From Micromonospora parathelypteridis (lineage in GTDB: Bacteria > Actinomycetota > Actinomycetes > Mycobacteriales > Micromonosporaceae): a stretch of 64,000 nt of DNA. The position numbers and the translations under genes are program-made. The stretch is taken from contig NZ_JACHDP010000001.1 of NCBI RefSeq assembly GCF_014201145.1, forward strand, positions 6,944,001 to 7,008,000, given 5' to 3'. Shown here piece after piece: positions 44,307 to 53,329 of the stretch (positions are counted from its first letter, which is position 1; the number at the start of each line of letters is the position of its first letter). The notes below the pieces were generated by a model, which was not told where the DNA came from, did no database searches, and worked only from the letters and a program-made list of their open reading frames with translations.

Positions 44307-45515
44307 GTGCACTTCGCCGCGTCGGAGCCCGGGTCCCCGCGGGCCCGCCGCCCTCCGGTGCGCGACCCGGAGGCCCCCCGCCGGGTGACCCTCCTCGAGC
44401 TCTTCTTCGACCTGGTGTACGTGGTCGCCCTGGCGCTCATCTCGCGGGGAATGGTGGACCACCTCGACTGGCACCGGGCCGGCCAGGCACTGATCCTGCT
44501 GGCGGCCGTCTGGTGGACGTGGGTGATCACCACCCTGGTCACCGACCTGTACGACCCGGAACGAACCGAGATCAAGCTGCTGATCAGCGCCGTGATGTTC
44601 GGCGCGCTGCTGATGACCACGGCGATCCCGGCGGCGTTCGACGACCGCGGGATCGTCTTCGCCGCCACCTACGTGGCAATCCATCTCGGGCGCGGGCTGT
44701 TCCTGATGCCGGCCGTCCGCCGAGAACCGCAGACCCAGCGCCGCGCGGCACGCATCTTCGTCTGGTTCGCCGTGTCCGCGATCCCCTGGATCATCGGCGC
44801 GTTCGTCAGCGACGACGCCCGCCTGGCGTGCTGGGCCATCGCGCTCGCCATCGACTACCTCGGTTTCCGGCTCGCCTACCCGGTGCCGGGGCTCGGTGTG
44901 GTGCCCGAACAGCAGCGCAACGTCACGGCGGAGCACCTCTCCGAGCGCTACCAGCAGTTCTTCATCATCGCCCTCGGCGACGCCATCCTGACCATCGGCA
45001 GCATGTTCAGCACCGCGCACAGCGAGGCGGCGAACATCGCCGTGTTCGCGGTGGCGTTCCTGACCACCCTGCTGCTGTGGCGGATCTACGTGCACAAGTC
45101 CGGTCAGCTGTTGCCGATGGCCATCAAGGGATCGGGGTCGCCGAACAAGTTCCTGTTCACTGCGCCGTACACCCATCTGCTGATGGTTGCCGGGGTGGTG
45201 ACCACGGCCTCCGGCTTCGACCTCGTGCTGCACGAACCGGGCGGGCGGACGCCACCGGCCTGGGCGGCGGTGATCCTCGGCGGCCCGGCACTGTTCCTGG
45301 TCGGCCGGGCCTCCTTCGAGTACGAGGTGTTCAGCCGGGTGTCACTGTCCCGCCCCGGCGGTGTGCTGGCGCTGCTGACCATCGCGCCCGCCGTGCTGTT
45401 CGTGGCACCGGTGTTCGCCTCCCTCGGCGCACTCCTGGTGCTGGCCGGCGTGGCCTACGCGGACTTCCGGCGTAGCTACGGCAAGCCACCGGAGGCCCCG
45501 GCCCCACCGCACTGA
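44307..45515 (+). CDS. Low-temperature-requirement A (LtrA) family membrane protein
   Basis: A 402-residue polytopic protein with roughly ten membrane helices. The start 'RRVTLLELFFDLVYVVALALISRGMVDHLDW' is the LtrA signature (ELFFDLVYV), followed by 'LLAAVWWTWVITTLVTDLYDPE', 'GLFLMPAV', 'HLSERYQQFFIIALGDAILTIG' (E-R-x-x-x-F-x-I-I-x-L-G-E/D) and 'KFLFTAPYTHLLMVAGVV'. The family is named from Listeria growth at low temperature but its activity is unknown. GTG 44307 follows CAGGAG. Single gene between a terminator and a convergent maleate-isomerase-like gene. Confidence 0.92.
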   Translation: MHFAASEPGSPRARRPPVRDPEAPRRVTLLELFFDLVYVVALALISRGMVDHLDWHRAGQALILLAAVWWTWVITTLVTDLYDPERTEIKLLISAVMFGALLMTTAIPAAFDDRGIVFAATYVAIHLGRGLFLMPAVRREPQTQRRAARIFVWFAVSAIPWIIGAFVSDDARLACWAIALAIDYLGFRLAYPVPGLGVVPEQQRNVTAEHLSERYQQFFIIALGDAILTIGSMFSTAHSEAANIAVFAVAFLTTLLLWRIYVHKSGQLLPMAIKGSGSPNKFLFTAPYTHLLMVAGVVTTASGFDLVLHEPGGRTPPAWAAVILGGPALFLVGRASFEYEVFSRVSLSRPGGVLALLTIAPAVLFVAPVFASLGALLVLAGVAYADFRRSYGKPPEAPAPPH

Positions 45516-45534
45516 ACGGTCGGTGCCGGCCCGC

Positions 45535-46293
45535 TCAGCGAGGAGTCGGCCCGGCCAGCAGCCGGCCGGCGTCCGGAACGTACGGCTCGACACCCAGAGT
45601 GGTGAGGAGCTGGTGCACGGTGGCGGTGGCCGCGGTGAGCACCGGGCGGCCGAGCCGGGCCTCCACCTGCGGCACCGCCGCCAACGACGGCAGCTGTACA
45701 CAGGCGGAGAGGACCACCGCGTCCACGTCGGCCACGTCGAACCGATCGGCCAGCTCCACGAGGCGGGACGGCGGGATGCGCCCGACCGCCACGTTGTCCG
45801 GTTCGCTCAGACTCACCGCCTCGGTCACCTGCACACCGTGCGAGGCGAGGTAGGCGGCGACGGTCGCGGTCAACGGCGGCAGGTACGGCGCGAGCAGGGC
45901 CACCCGGCGGGCGCCCAGCGCACGCAGCCCGGCGACCAACGCGCCCGCACTGGTCACCACCGGCATGTCGTGCCCGGCCCGAACGGCCGCGCGGCCCAAC
46001 CGCCGCTCGGCCCGCTCGTGCGCGCCGGCCCCCTCGCACATCACCGCCACCAGGCAGGCGTACGCGAGCACGTCGCAGCGGGCGTCGGCCAACTCGGCGG
46101 CACACCGGAGCGCGGAGCGGTTCATCCGGGCCAACTCGTCGGGGGTCACCTGACGCAGTCGTACCCGGCTGGTGTGCGTGGTGAAGCGAACCGTCGGGTC
46201 GACGGTCTCGCGCCGGCGCAGCATCGCCGGGATCTCGGTCTCCATGGTGGTGTTCGAACTGGGCACCACCAGGCCGATGCGGTGGCTGCTCAC
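45535..46293 (-). CDS. Maleate cis-trans isomerase-like Asp/Glu racemase superfamily enzyme
   Basis: A 252-residue cytoplasmic protein. 'RIGLVVPSSNTTMETEIPAMLRRR' is the maleate isomerase start (PSSN.T.E.E), and the two catalytic Cys of the family are visible in 'VLAYACLVAVM' (~residue 80) and 'AVVLSACVQLPSL' (~195). 'PVVTSAGALVAGLRALGARRVALLAPY' is also typical. Family members isomerise maleate to fumarate or racemise related diacids via a covalent Cys intermediate. The GTG start overlaps the upstream Sua5/YrdC-like stop (GTGA), so the two are translated together. No nicotinate-degradation genes are nearby, so the substrate is open. Confidence 0.85.
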   Translation of the reverse strand: MSSHRIGLVVPSSNTTMETEIPAMLRRRETVDPTVRFTTHTSRVRLRQVTPDELARMNRSALRCAAELADARCDVLAYACLVAVMCEGAGAHERAERRLGRAAVRAGHDMPVVTSAGALVAGLRALGARRVALLAPYLPPLTATVAAYLASHGVQVTEAVSLSEPDNVAVGRIPPSRLVELADRFDVADVDAVVLSACVQLPSLAAVPQVEARLGRPVLTAATATVHQLLTTLGVEPYVPDAGRLLAGPTPR

Positions 46294-47117
46294 ACCAGCG
46301 CCTCGGCGTACCCCCGGACCTGCAACCGCTGCCCGGCGGTCGCGCCGAGGCGCACCTGCAGGCCGAGCGGCGCGGCGGCGCGGCGTACGTCGTCCAGGTG
46401 CAGCGACCCGTGCCGGTCGACGCTGAGCACCGGCGGCTCCTCGAGCTCACCCTCTGGCGCGTGGAAGGAGAGCAGGGTGACCGAGGTGGTGAGGTAGCCC
46501 GGGTACGCGGCGCGGGCCGCCGCCTCGTCGCGGTGGGCGAGCACCACCAGGTCGTCGAGGTGGGCGAAGTCGGCGGCGAGTGCCGCGGCCTTCCAGTGCG
46601 CCGGTTCCTCGGCGGCGCCGGTGAGATGCCGGGACCGGTTCGCCGAGGTGATGTAGAGGTGGTCCGACCCGGTCTCGGCGAGTGCCCGCTCGAAGAAGGC
46701 GTTGGACGGACAGGTCAGGCCGGGCGCGATCACCTGGGTGGTCCGCACCCCTCGGTCGACCTGGGTGAGGTGCTCGGGCAACCGCTCCGCCGCCGGACCC
46801 CGGAAGCCGAACGGCCCGGCCCCGTAGAGGGCGTCCATCAGCGCCCGCACCCGGCCCACCGGCAACCGTGGCGAGATCCGCGTCCAGTCGAACATCCCCG
46901 GGATCCGGCCGATCGCGGTGGTGATGCTGCCGACCTGCTGGACCGGGCGGCCCTTGGCCAGGTTGACCCGGCGGACGGTGTCCGCGTCGGGTCGCGTGAC
47001 GATGACGTAGAAGTTGGCGAACGCCGCCGCGACGACCGCGCCACCGGCCAACGCGCGGGCGGCGACCGCGACGTCCTCGGGGCGGTCGATGTACAGGGGC
47101 GGTGTCGGGGCGTCCAT
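46290..47117 (-). CDS. Sua5/YciO/YrdC-like protein
   Basis: A 275-residue protein with a YrdC-like fold: 'AVAARALAGGAVVAAAFANFYVIVTRPDADTVRRVNLAKGRPVQQVGSITT' includes the K-x-R motif (KGRP) that binds ATP in threonylcarbamoyl-AMP synthases, and 'DHLYITSANRSRHLTGAAEEPA' gives the TSAN.S.H motif. It differs from housekeeping Sua5 in its N-terminus and C-terminal ~60 residues ('GSLHLDDVRRAAAPLGLQVRLGA'). It may activate an amino or carbamoyl substrate instead of making tRNA t6A. ATG 47117 has GAGGAGG upstream. Its coupling to a maleate-isomerase-like gene is unusual. Role unknown. Confidence 0.72.
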   Translation of the reverse strand: MDAPTPPLYIDRPEDVAVAARALAGGAVVAAAFANFYVIVTRPDADTVRRVNLAKGRPVQQVGSITTAIGRIPGMFDWTRISPRLPVGRVRALMDALYGAGPFGFRGPAAERLPEHLTQVDRGVRTTQVIAPGLTCPSNAFFERALAETGSDHLYITSANRSRHLTGAAEEPAHWKAAALAADFAHLDDLVVLAHRDEAAARAAYPGYLTTSVTLLSFHAPEGELEEPPVLSVDRHGSLHLDDVRRAAAPLGLQVRLGATAGQRLQVRGYAEALV

Positions 47118-47366
47118 GAGTCCTCCTCGGCGGGCCGTGAGGCAGTTCTACGTCGGCCGACCCGTACGACGGCGAGGTCGGTCGTCGATCCGATAGCCGG
47201 CCGGCGCGACCCGGTGCTGGCGGCCGATGCCCGGGGGTACTCAACGGCGGACGACACCGGCCGGACGGAGGATCCTGCGTGGTCTCGGCGCGCGGCCGTT
47301 AGCCGCGCGACCGGATTGGGTACAACGCCTGCACCTCACATCCACCACATACCTCAGGAGGCAGCG

Positions 47367-47573
47367 ATGCGCGGCACCTCGATACTCGGAGTCATCGTCG
47401 TGATCTGGCTGTTGATCGGCGCGATCGCCGCCGGACAGCGCGGCTACTACAGCGGTGACGACACCAACTGCGCCGAGGCCGGCACCATCCTGGTCACCAT
47501 CGTGGCCGGGCCGTTGAACTACATCGGCGCCAACCCCAAGGTCGACTGCAAGCTGCCCGAACCGTCCAAGTAG
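47367..47573 (+). CDS. Small membrane protein, unknown function
   Basis: Encodes 68 residues. Residues 4-24 are hydrophobic ('TSILGVIVVIWLLIGAIAAGQ'), followed by 'RGYYSGDDTNCAEAGTILVTIVAGPLNYIGANPKVDCKLPEPSK', which has two Cys that could pair outside the cell and a second hydrophobic stretch. The ATG has a strong AGGAGG 5 nt upstream, so it is very likely translated. Similar short proteins occur in actinomycetes without a known role. A bidirectional terminator follows. Confidence 0.75.
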   Translation: MRGTSILGVIVVIWLLIGAIAAGQRGYYSGDDTNCAEAGTILVTIVAGPLNYIGANPKVDCKLPEPSK

Positions 47574-47587
47574 GACGCTGACGCACA

Positions 47588-47622
47588 CCGGCCCGTGCCC
47601 CCTGACTCGGGGCACGGGCCGG
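47588..47622. terminator. Bidirectional hairpin terminator
   Basis: A perfect 14-bp stem (47588-47601 with 47609-47622) closes a 7-nt loop between the convergent small-membrane-protein and secreted-protein genes. Confidence 0.8.
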
Positions 47623-47636
47623 CGCACGTCGACGGT

Positions 47637-48089
47637 TCAGCTGCCGTAGACGACCGAGGCGCAGCGGCCGTTGTAGTCGTCGGGCCGCGAGAAGCCCATG
47701 CAGACGTAGACCTCGGTCCACAGGTACGGCGTGCCGCGGTTGGACTCCCAGTACAGTGGCACGCTCCCGGAGTTGCTGGTGTCGTCGACGGCGATCGCGC
47801 CGCTGTACTGCTGCGCCCAGTAGACGTACACGCGGGCGGCGTACCCGTCGGCCTGCCTGTCGGTGACCGTGTTGGTGCTGTTGGTGTCCAGCCAGGCGTA
47901 GCCGGCGCTGTTGACGCAGAGGGTTGCCCTCGCAGTGGCTCCCGCCCCGCCCTTCGGGCTCGCCACGGTGCCGGTGCCCGTGTAGCAGCCCGACGCCTGA
48001 GCTGGTGACGCGCCGGCGAGGGCTGCGCCGCCCCCGAGGACGGCCGCCAGAGCGACGGCGCTGACACGGCGGATGAGTCGGTTCGTCAT
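47637..48089 (-). CDS. Small secreted protein, unknown function
   Basis: A 150-residue exported protein. Residues 1-32 are a Sec signal ('RLIRRVSAVALAAVLGGGAALAGASPAQA'). The mature part ('GCYTGTGTVASPKGGAGATARATLCVNSAGYAWLD', 'GYAARVYVYWAQQYSGAIAVDDTSNSGSVPLYWES', 'TEVYVCMGFSRPDDYNGRCASVVYGS') is beta-rich with four Cys, suggesting two disulphides. No family function is recognisable. ATG 48089 follows GGGGGAAAGAG. Its upstream region holds an unusual set of GTTCGG half-sites. Confidence 0.72.
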   Translation of the reverse strand: MTNRLIRRVSAVALAAVLGGGAALAGASPAQASGCYTGTGTVASPKGGAGATARATLCVNSAGYAWLDTNSTNTVTDRQADGYAARVYVYWAQQYSGAIAVDDTSNSGSVPLYWESNRGTPYLWTEVYVCMGFSRPDDYNGRCASVVYGS

Positions 48090-48412
48090 CTCTTTCCCCC
48101 AGGGTGGCTCTGCCGCGACCAACCAGGCCGTCGACATTGATCGGGACCTTGTCGGTGGTCCTACCGGACGAGGGAAAGTGTTGGGGCCCGACGCAGGCTG
48201 AGGGAAGAGGCGGATCCTGTTCCGAACAGGTGAGCGGATGTTCGGGCTGCTCGGCGGCGTGTTCGGACCTGTTCGGATCGCAGCGCTGGCGCTGACACCG
48301 CACACCCCGTACGGCATCCTAGGAGGCTGGTTTACCGGTCTCGGCGGCGTTTGTCGGTGCCGAGGCCGGGAACCGACCCGGGTCAGTCGGCGGACGGAAT
48401 CGGGAGCGCGGC
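48090..48412. promoter_or_regulatory. Divergent intergenic region with palindrome and half-site cluster
   Basis: About 320 nt without a gene. CCTGTTCCGAACAGG (48216-48230) is a perfect 7-1-7 palindrome, and GTTCGG recurs at 48240, 48261 and 48271. The spacing suggests binding sites for a dimeric regulator of the secreted-protein gene, the F420 gene or both. It is not the LexA consensus (CGAAC-N4-GTTCG). Confidence 0.4.
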
Positions 48413-49372
48413 ATGCAGATCGGCTACAAGCTCGCCTCGGAGGGCTACGGCCCACAGGAGATCATCCGGCAGGCCGTCCTGGCCGAACAGGCTGGTTTCG
48501 ACTTCGTCGAGATGAGCGACCACTTCCACCCCTGGCTGGACGCGCAGGGACACTCGTCCTTCACCTGGAGCGTGCTCGGCGCCATCGCGGCCAGGACCAG
48601 CACCCTGCGCCTGGCCACCGGCGTCACCTGCCCGACCGTCCGCTACCACCCGGCGATCATCGCGCAGGCCGCGGCGACCATGGCGCTGATCTCCGATGGG
48701 CGGTTCACCCTCGGGGTGGGGGCCGGCGAGCGACTCAACGAGCACGTGGTCGGGCACGGCTTCCCGAGCGTGCGGGGCCGGCACGAGCGGCTTCGCGAGG
48801 CACTGGAGATCATCCGACTGCTCTGGCAGGGTGGCTACCAGTCGTACGAGGGTCGGCACCTGCAACTGGAGGACGCCCGGGTCTTCGACCTGCCGGACAC
48901 CCCGCCGGTGATCGCGGTCGCGGCCAGTGGCGAGGCATCGGCCCGTCTTGCCGCCGAGTTGGGCGACGGGTTGTTCGCCACCGAGCCGGAGGCGTCGATC
49001 GTCGAGCACTACCGACGCGCCCGCGGGTCGGGCCCGCGCTACGCGGAGGTGCCGTTGGCCTGGGCCAGCGACGACCAACAGGCGGTGCAGGCGGTGTTGC
49101 AGACAAGTCGGTGGATGGTCACCGGCTGGAAGGTGATGAGCGAGCTGCCGAACCCGGTCAACTTCGACGCGGCCAGCGCGTACGTCGAGGAGAAGCACAT
49201 CCGTCAGCTCTTCGCCATCGGCCCCGACCCGCAGCCGCACGTCGACAAGGTCCGGTCGTACGTCGAGGCGGGCTTCGACCACATCGTCCTGCAAAACGCC
49301 GGCCCCGACCCGGACGGCTTCCTCAACTTCTTCGCCGCGGACCTCTCCGGCCGCCTCCGCGCGACGGGCTGA
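48413..49372 (+). CDS. F420-dependent LLM-class oxidoreductase (FGD-like)
   Basis: A 319-residue luciferase-like TIM barrel in the F420-dependent glucose-6-phosphate dehydrogenase-like group. 'GYKLASEGYGPQEIIRQAVLAEQAGFDFVEMSDHFHPWLDAQGHSSFTWSVLGAIAARTSTLRLATGVTCPTVRYHPAIIAQAAATMALISDGRFTLGVGAGERLNEHVVG' contains the SDHFHPW and G.G.GE..NE motifs of that clade, and 'PPVIAVAASGEASARLAAELGDGLFA' lines the F420 site. It transfers hydride between F420 and an unknown substrate. ATG 48413 begins the fold directly. Single gene, followed by a bidirectional terminator. Confidence 0.9.
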   Translation: MQIGYKLASEGYGPQEIIRQAVLAEQAGFDFVEMSDHFHPWLDAQGHSSFTWSVLGAIAARTSTLRLATGVTCPTVRYHPAIIAQAAATMALISDGRFTLGVGAGERLNEHVVGHGFPSVRGRHERLREALEIIRLLWQGGYQSYEGRHLQLEDARVFDLPDTPPVIAVAASGEASARLAAELGDGLFATEPEASIVEHYRRARGSGPRYAEVPLAWASDDQQAVQAVLQTSRWMVTGWKVMSELPNPVNFDAASAYVEEKHIRQLFAIGPDPQPHVDKVRSYVEAGFDHIVLQNAGPDPDGFLNFFAADLSGRLRATG

Positions 49373-49393
49373 TCCGACCGTGTTCCGCGCCGA

Positions 49394-49420
49394 GCCGCCC
49401 CGACTGATCGTCGGGGCGGC
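49394..49420. terminator. Bidirectional hairpin terminator
   Basis: A perfect 11-bp stem, GCCGCCCCGAC (49394-49404) with 49410-49420, closes a 5-nt loop between the convergent F420 and beta-helix genes. Confidence 0.7.
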
Positions 49421-49455
49421 CGGTTGCGCGCTCGGGATGGGTGCGCGGGTCCTGC

Positions 49456-50973
49456 TCAGCGGAAGCAGTGCGCGATCGGTGCCGCGCTGCCCTCGCAGTT
49501 GGTCGGCTCGTTCTCGACGACCACGCTCTCATCGTCGATCTTGACCTGGGCGTGCGCGGCGAAGATGCCACCGGGCTTCACCGTCGACGCGTTGTGGGTG
49601 ATCTTGCTGCGGTAGATCGCCACCGAACCCGCGGTCGCGTAGATGCCGCCGCCGCTGGACGCGGCGCCGACCGCCTCGTTGCGGGTCACGTCGCTGCCGC
49701 GGACCAGCAGGTTCGCCTTCTCGGCGTAGATGCCGGCGCCGAGGCCGTGGGTGGTGTTGCCGTCGACCACGCTGTCGTCGAGCGGCGTCAGGCCCTTCAC
49801 CGTCGAGATGCCGCCACCGTTGACGGTGGACGTGTTGCCACGGATGGTCATCTTGCGCATCACCAGCACCGCGTCGGAGTTCGCGGCGCCGCCGCCGATC
49901 TGCGCGGTGTTGTTCAGCAGTTCGGTGTCGAAGACCTTCGTCCGGGCCGAGAAGCTGGCCAGCCCACCGCCCTGGCCGGCGCTGTTCTGGGTGAAGGAGA
50001 CGCTCTCCACGTCGGCCGCACCACGGTAGTTGCCGAGCCCGCCGCCGTACGCGTTGGCGCTGTTGCGGTGGAACTCGGAGCGCTTCAGCGTCAGCACACC
50101 ACCGTTGAGCAGGCCCCCGCCCTTGCCCGCGGCGCCGGAGGCGCTGTTGCCGACGAACGTGGAATCGGTGACCACCATGTTGCCGTCGTTGAAGATGCCC
50201 CCGCCGCCGCCCTCAGGGGACAGCGACGTGCTCTGGGTGACGGTGACCCGTTCCACCACGGCGGTGGCGCCGTGCACCACGTGCACGCTGCCGCCCTCGA
50301 TGGCCGAGCGGCCGTTGTGCAGTTCCACGTCGCGCAACGTCAACTCGCCGCCGTCGCGGACGGTGAAGAAGCGGAACGCGGCGGCCTGGGCGTCCCGGGC
50401 GATGGTGGCGCCCGCGCCGTCGATCGTGATGGGCTGGTAGATCACCGGCAGGCCAGCGGTGTCGTCGGCCGGGTTGTGCGGCGGCGCCTCGGCGTCACCC
50501 GGGGTCTCCGCGGCGTCGGCCGCTTCCCGTGCGTCGCGGATCCCCCCGTCGTACTGGTCGGTCTCGTGGAACGCCTCGGTGAGGACGTAGCGGCACCTGG
50601 GGGCGAGCCGCAGCTCCGCGCCGCCCTCGGCGTTCGCCGTCACCAGCGCCGCCACCAGCTTCGCCGCGTCGCAGGGCACCGACACCACGCCACGTTTGCC
50701 GGTGCCCGGGACGGTCGGGCGGGCCCGCTCGGCGTCGTCCTGGTCGCGCTCCGCCGCGCCCTGCTCGCCGGCATCGCGGTCGTCGTCACTTGCGGCCGTC
50801 GGGGACAGCCGGCTCAGACCGGGGAGGGAGAGGGCACGGTCGGCGGCAGCGGCCACGCCGGCCGCTCCGGCCGCTCCCACGACCAGGCTCCCCGCCAGGA
50901 AGCCGCTGGCTAAGAACCATCGGGACCGCCGTCTGGGTCGGATCTCGCGGTCTCCCTTTCGGTACGTGGACAT
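49456..50973 (-). CDS. Secreted parallel beta-helix (Pmp/autotransporter-like repeat) protein
   Basis: A 505-residue protein with an N-terminal export or anchor segment (residues ~18-45, 'WFLASGFLAGSLVVGAAGAAGVAAA' after an Arg-rich start). The mature part has an acidic spacer (~50-85) and, from about residue 200, coils of the GGG[IL]xN type: 'GGGGGIFNDGNMVVTDSTFVGNSASG', 'GGGLLNGGVLTLKRSEFHRNSANAYGGGLGN', 'GGGAANSDAVLVMRKMTIRGNTSTVNGGGIS', 'GGGIYATAGSVAIYRSKITHNAS'. These are polymorphic-outer-membrane-protein-like beta-helix coils used in adhesion or glycan binding. No catalytic residues are evident. ATG 50973 starts the basic n-region. Probably a surface protein. Confidence 0.78.
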   Translation of the reverse strand: MSTYRKGDREIRPRRRSRWFLASGFLAGSLVVGAAGAAGVAAAADRALSLPGLSRLSPTAASDDDRDAGEQGAAERDQDDAERARPTVPGTGKRGVVSVPCDAAKLVAALVTANAEGGAELRLAPRCRYVLTEAFHETDQYDGGIRDAREAADAAETPGDAEAPPHNPADDTAGLPVIYQPITIDGAGATIARDAQAAAFRFFTVRDGGELTLRDVELHNGRSAIEGGSVHVVHGATAVVERVTVTQSTSLSPEGGGGGIFNDGNMVVTDSTFVGNSASGAAGKGGGLLNGGVLTLKRSEFHRNSANAYGGGLGNYRGAADVESVSFTQNSAGQGGGLASFSARTKVFDTELLNNTAQIGGGAANSDAVLVMRKMTIRGNTSTVNGGGISTVKGLTPLDDSVVDGNTTHGLGAGIYAEKANLLVRGSDVTRNEAVGAASSGGGIYATAGSVAIYRSKITHNASTVKPGGIFAAHAQVKIDDESVVVENEPTNCEGSAAPIAHCFR

Positions 50974-51145
50974 CAAAGGTGCCTGCCTTCCTGCCTGCCT
51001 GACGTGACCGCGCGCCGATCCGGGCGCGGGGGGCTCGACGTACCGCCGGCCACCAAACGTCACGATAGGTCCGCAATACGGACAGGAAGGTGTGAACGTG
51101 AATAGCGCCCCTATTCATCTTTGAACCCGTCATCCGGGCACCGGC

Positions 51146-53242
51146 TCACCCGCCGACGTGGATGCCGGGACGACGTAACGGGTCCGGCTCGGTCCGGCGG
51201 ATGATCTCCCGTACCACCGGCGGGGTGTCGCCGCGACCGAGGATGAGATAGCGCGCCAGGTGCGCGATCGGGCTCCCCTCCGACCACTCGAAGTGCGCGT
51301 GCGGCCGAACCCCGGTGGCGTCCCGCAGGGCAAGCAGGATCGCGGCGATCGCGTTGGGCGCGGCCGGGCTGCTGGCCCGCAGCACCCGGAAGCCACCCAC
51401 CTCGATCCCGTGCACACACAGCACCTGACTGAACTCCGACGGGTCGACCACGTCGATCTCCAGGAACAACACGTCCGCGGCCCCGGGCACCGGATTCATC
51501 CCGCGCTGCCCCCGCTCCTTGAGCGTGTACTCCTTCACCGACCCGCTCTGCCTCTTGTTGGCGATCAGGTGCAGTTGCCCGTCGTGGGCCAGCGACTCGG
51601 TGATGAATCGACGGGCCGACTCGTCGAACTCGATCCGCTCGGCGCGCAGCTCGGTGGTCCGGGTGACCCGGGAGACCAACGAGACCGCGATGATGCCGAG
51701 GATGAACAGCGCGGAGATGGTGATCCCGTCCGGCTGCTCGATGACGTTCTCCAGCAGCGCGTACAGCAGCACCAGGGTGAGCACGGTGAACCCGATCGCG
51801 AAGGCGCGCTGGTGGTTTCGCGCCGCGGAGATCGTCACCGCCACCGCCGCGGAGACCATCATCGCCAGGATGCCGGTCGCGTACGCCCCGGCCTGAGCGT
51901 TGACGTCGGCCCGAAAGGCGATCGTGATGGCGATGCTGACCACGGTGTAGACGATCACCACCGGCCGCACCGCCCGCGCCCACTCCGGTGCCATACCGTA
52001 CGAGGGCAGGTAGCGGGGCACGATGTTGATCAGCCCGGCCATCGCCGAGGCGCCGGCGAACCAGAGGATGAGCACGCTGCTCACGTCGTAGACGCTGCCG
52101 AAGAACTCCCCCAGGTAGGAGTGCGCCAGGAACGCCAGCGCCCGCCCGTTGGCGGCGCCGCCAGGCTGGAACTCCTCCTGCGGGATGAGCGCCGTGGTCA
52201 CGAAGGTCGTCGAGATCAGGTACACCGACATGATCAGCGCGGCGGTGGTGAGCAGTCGGCGCGTGTTGCGGATCCGGGCGGCGAGCCGGGCCTGCCGGTC
52301 CGGCCCGTCGGCCGAGACCAGGGGCATCATGCTGACCCCGGTCTCGAAACCGGACAACCCCAGCACCAGCAGCGGGAACGCCAGCACCGCGGTGAGCAGC
52401 ACGTGGCCCGGCCCGCCGCCGGTCGTCGTCAACGCGTCGGTCCAGTTCGACACGATGCCCGGGTCACCGACGATGCGGGCCACCGCGACCACGACGATCA
52501 CCGCGTTGAGAATCAGGAAGATCGCGACTAGCGGGATGGCCACCACCACCGCCTCGCGGAAGCCGAGCAGGAACACCCCGCCGAGGATGAGCAGCAGCAC
52601 CACGGTCACCACGACCGGGGTCTGCGGGCCGTGCAGGGCGTCCGGCAGGTACGGGTTCTCCATCAGGTGCACGGTGGCGTCGGCCGAGGAGAGGGTGATC
52701 GTGATGATCCAGGAGGTGGCCACGAAGCCCAGCAGCACCAGTACGAAGATCTTGCCCCGCCAGAACGGCAGCAGCCGCTCCAGCATCGCCACCGACCCCT
52801 GCCCGTGTGGGCTCTCGTGGGCCACCCGCCGGTACATCGGCAGCATGCCGAACAGGGTGAGCGCGACGATCAACAGGGTTGCCAGCGGGGAGAGCGCGCC
52901 GGCCGCCAACGCCGCGATGCCCGGCAGGTACGACAGCGTGGAGAAGTAGTCGACACCGGTCAGGCACATCACCTGCCACCAGGCGTGCCTGCGGTTCTGC
53001 CCCTCGGTCGTCTCCGGGCCGGGTGGCTGCACCCGGTGCTGGAAGAGCCACCGGCGCAGGGGGCTGGTTGGCGGCGCCGACCGGGCCGCGGTGGCCACGC
53101 GTTCGGGCACCACGACACCCTGCCGACCGCCGCGGTGCGGCCGGGCCGGGTCACGGGCCGCCCGCAGTGCCGGGTCCGGCCCGGTCGGCGCATGGCGGCG
53201 TCCGCTCCAGCGTCGTGGTTTCGCCCGGTGCTCGTCACCCAT
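51146..53242 (-). CDS. APC-superfamily amino acid/cation permease with soluble tail
   Basis: A 698-residue permease. After a ~90-residue basic leader, about twelve membrane helices begin with '[74 protein letters not shown]'; '[21 protein letters not shown]' and '[26 protein letters not shown]' are APC/KUP-like. The last ~180 residues form a soluble domain ('[50 protein letters not shown]'), perhaps regulatory. It probably imports an amino acid or K+; substrate not assignable. ATG 53242 has a GGTGGGA upstream, preferred over GTG 53260. Confidence 0.85.
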   Translation of the reverse strand: MGDEHRAKPRRWSGRRHAPTGPDPALRAARDPARPHRGGRQGVVVPERVATAARSAPPTSPLRRWLFQHRVQPPGPETTEGQNRRHAWWQVMCLTGVDYFSTLSYLPGIAALAAGALSPLATLLIVALTLFGMLPMYRRVAHESPHGQGSVAMLERLLPFWRGKIFVLVLLGFVATSWIITITLSSADATVHLMENPYLPDALHGPQTPVVVTVVLLLILGGVFLLGFREAVVVAIPLVAIFLILNAVIVVVAVARIVGDPGIVSNWTDALTTTGGGPGHVLLTAVLAFPLLVLGLSGFETGVSMMPLVSADGPDRQARLAARIRNTRRLLTTAALIMSVYLISTTFVTTALIPQEEFQPGGAANGRALAFLAHSYLGEFFGSVYDVSSVLILWFAGASAMAGLINIVPRYLPSYGMAPEWARAVRPVVIVYTVVSIAITIAFRADVNAQAGAYATGILAMMVSAAVAVTISAARNHQRAFAIGFTVLTLVLLYALLENVIEQPDGITISALFILGIIAVSLVSRVTRTTELRAERIEFDESARRFITESLAHDGQLHLIANKRQSGSVKEYTLKERGQRGMNPVPGAADVLFLEIDVVDPSEFSQVLCVHGIEVGGFRVLRASSPAAPNAIAAILLALRDATGVRPHAHFEWSEGSPIAHLARYLILGRGDTPPVVREIIRRTEPDPLRRPGIHVGG

Positions 53243-53329
53243 CGCCAGTCCCACCCTCACAGGTCCTGATCCGACGGTAGGCGGTAGCGCGGGGCCCGGC
53301 CGGCGGAACCGGGCAGGTGGGTGGCCTGC

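Noticed and set aside
47289..47309. Hairpin CGCGCGGC/GCCGCGCG as a riboswitch or terminator for the 68-residue gene
   Set aside because: An 8-bp GC stem is common by chance at this GC content and no conserved aptamer blocks are nearby.
48216..48230. SOS (LexA) box
   Set aside because: The palindrome is CCTGTTC-C-GAACAGG, whereas the actinobacterial LexA site is CGAAC-N4-GTTCG; half-site orientation and spacing do not match.
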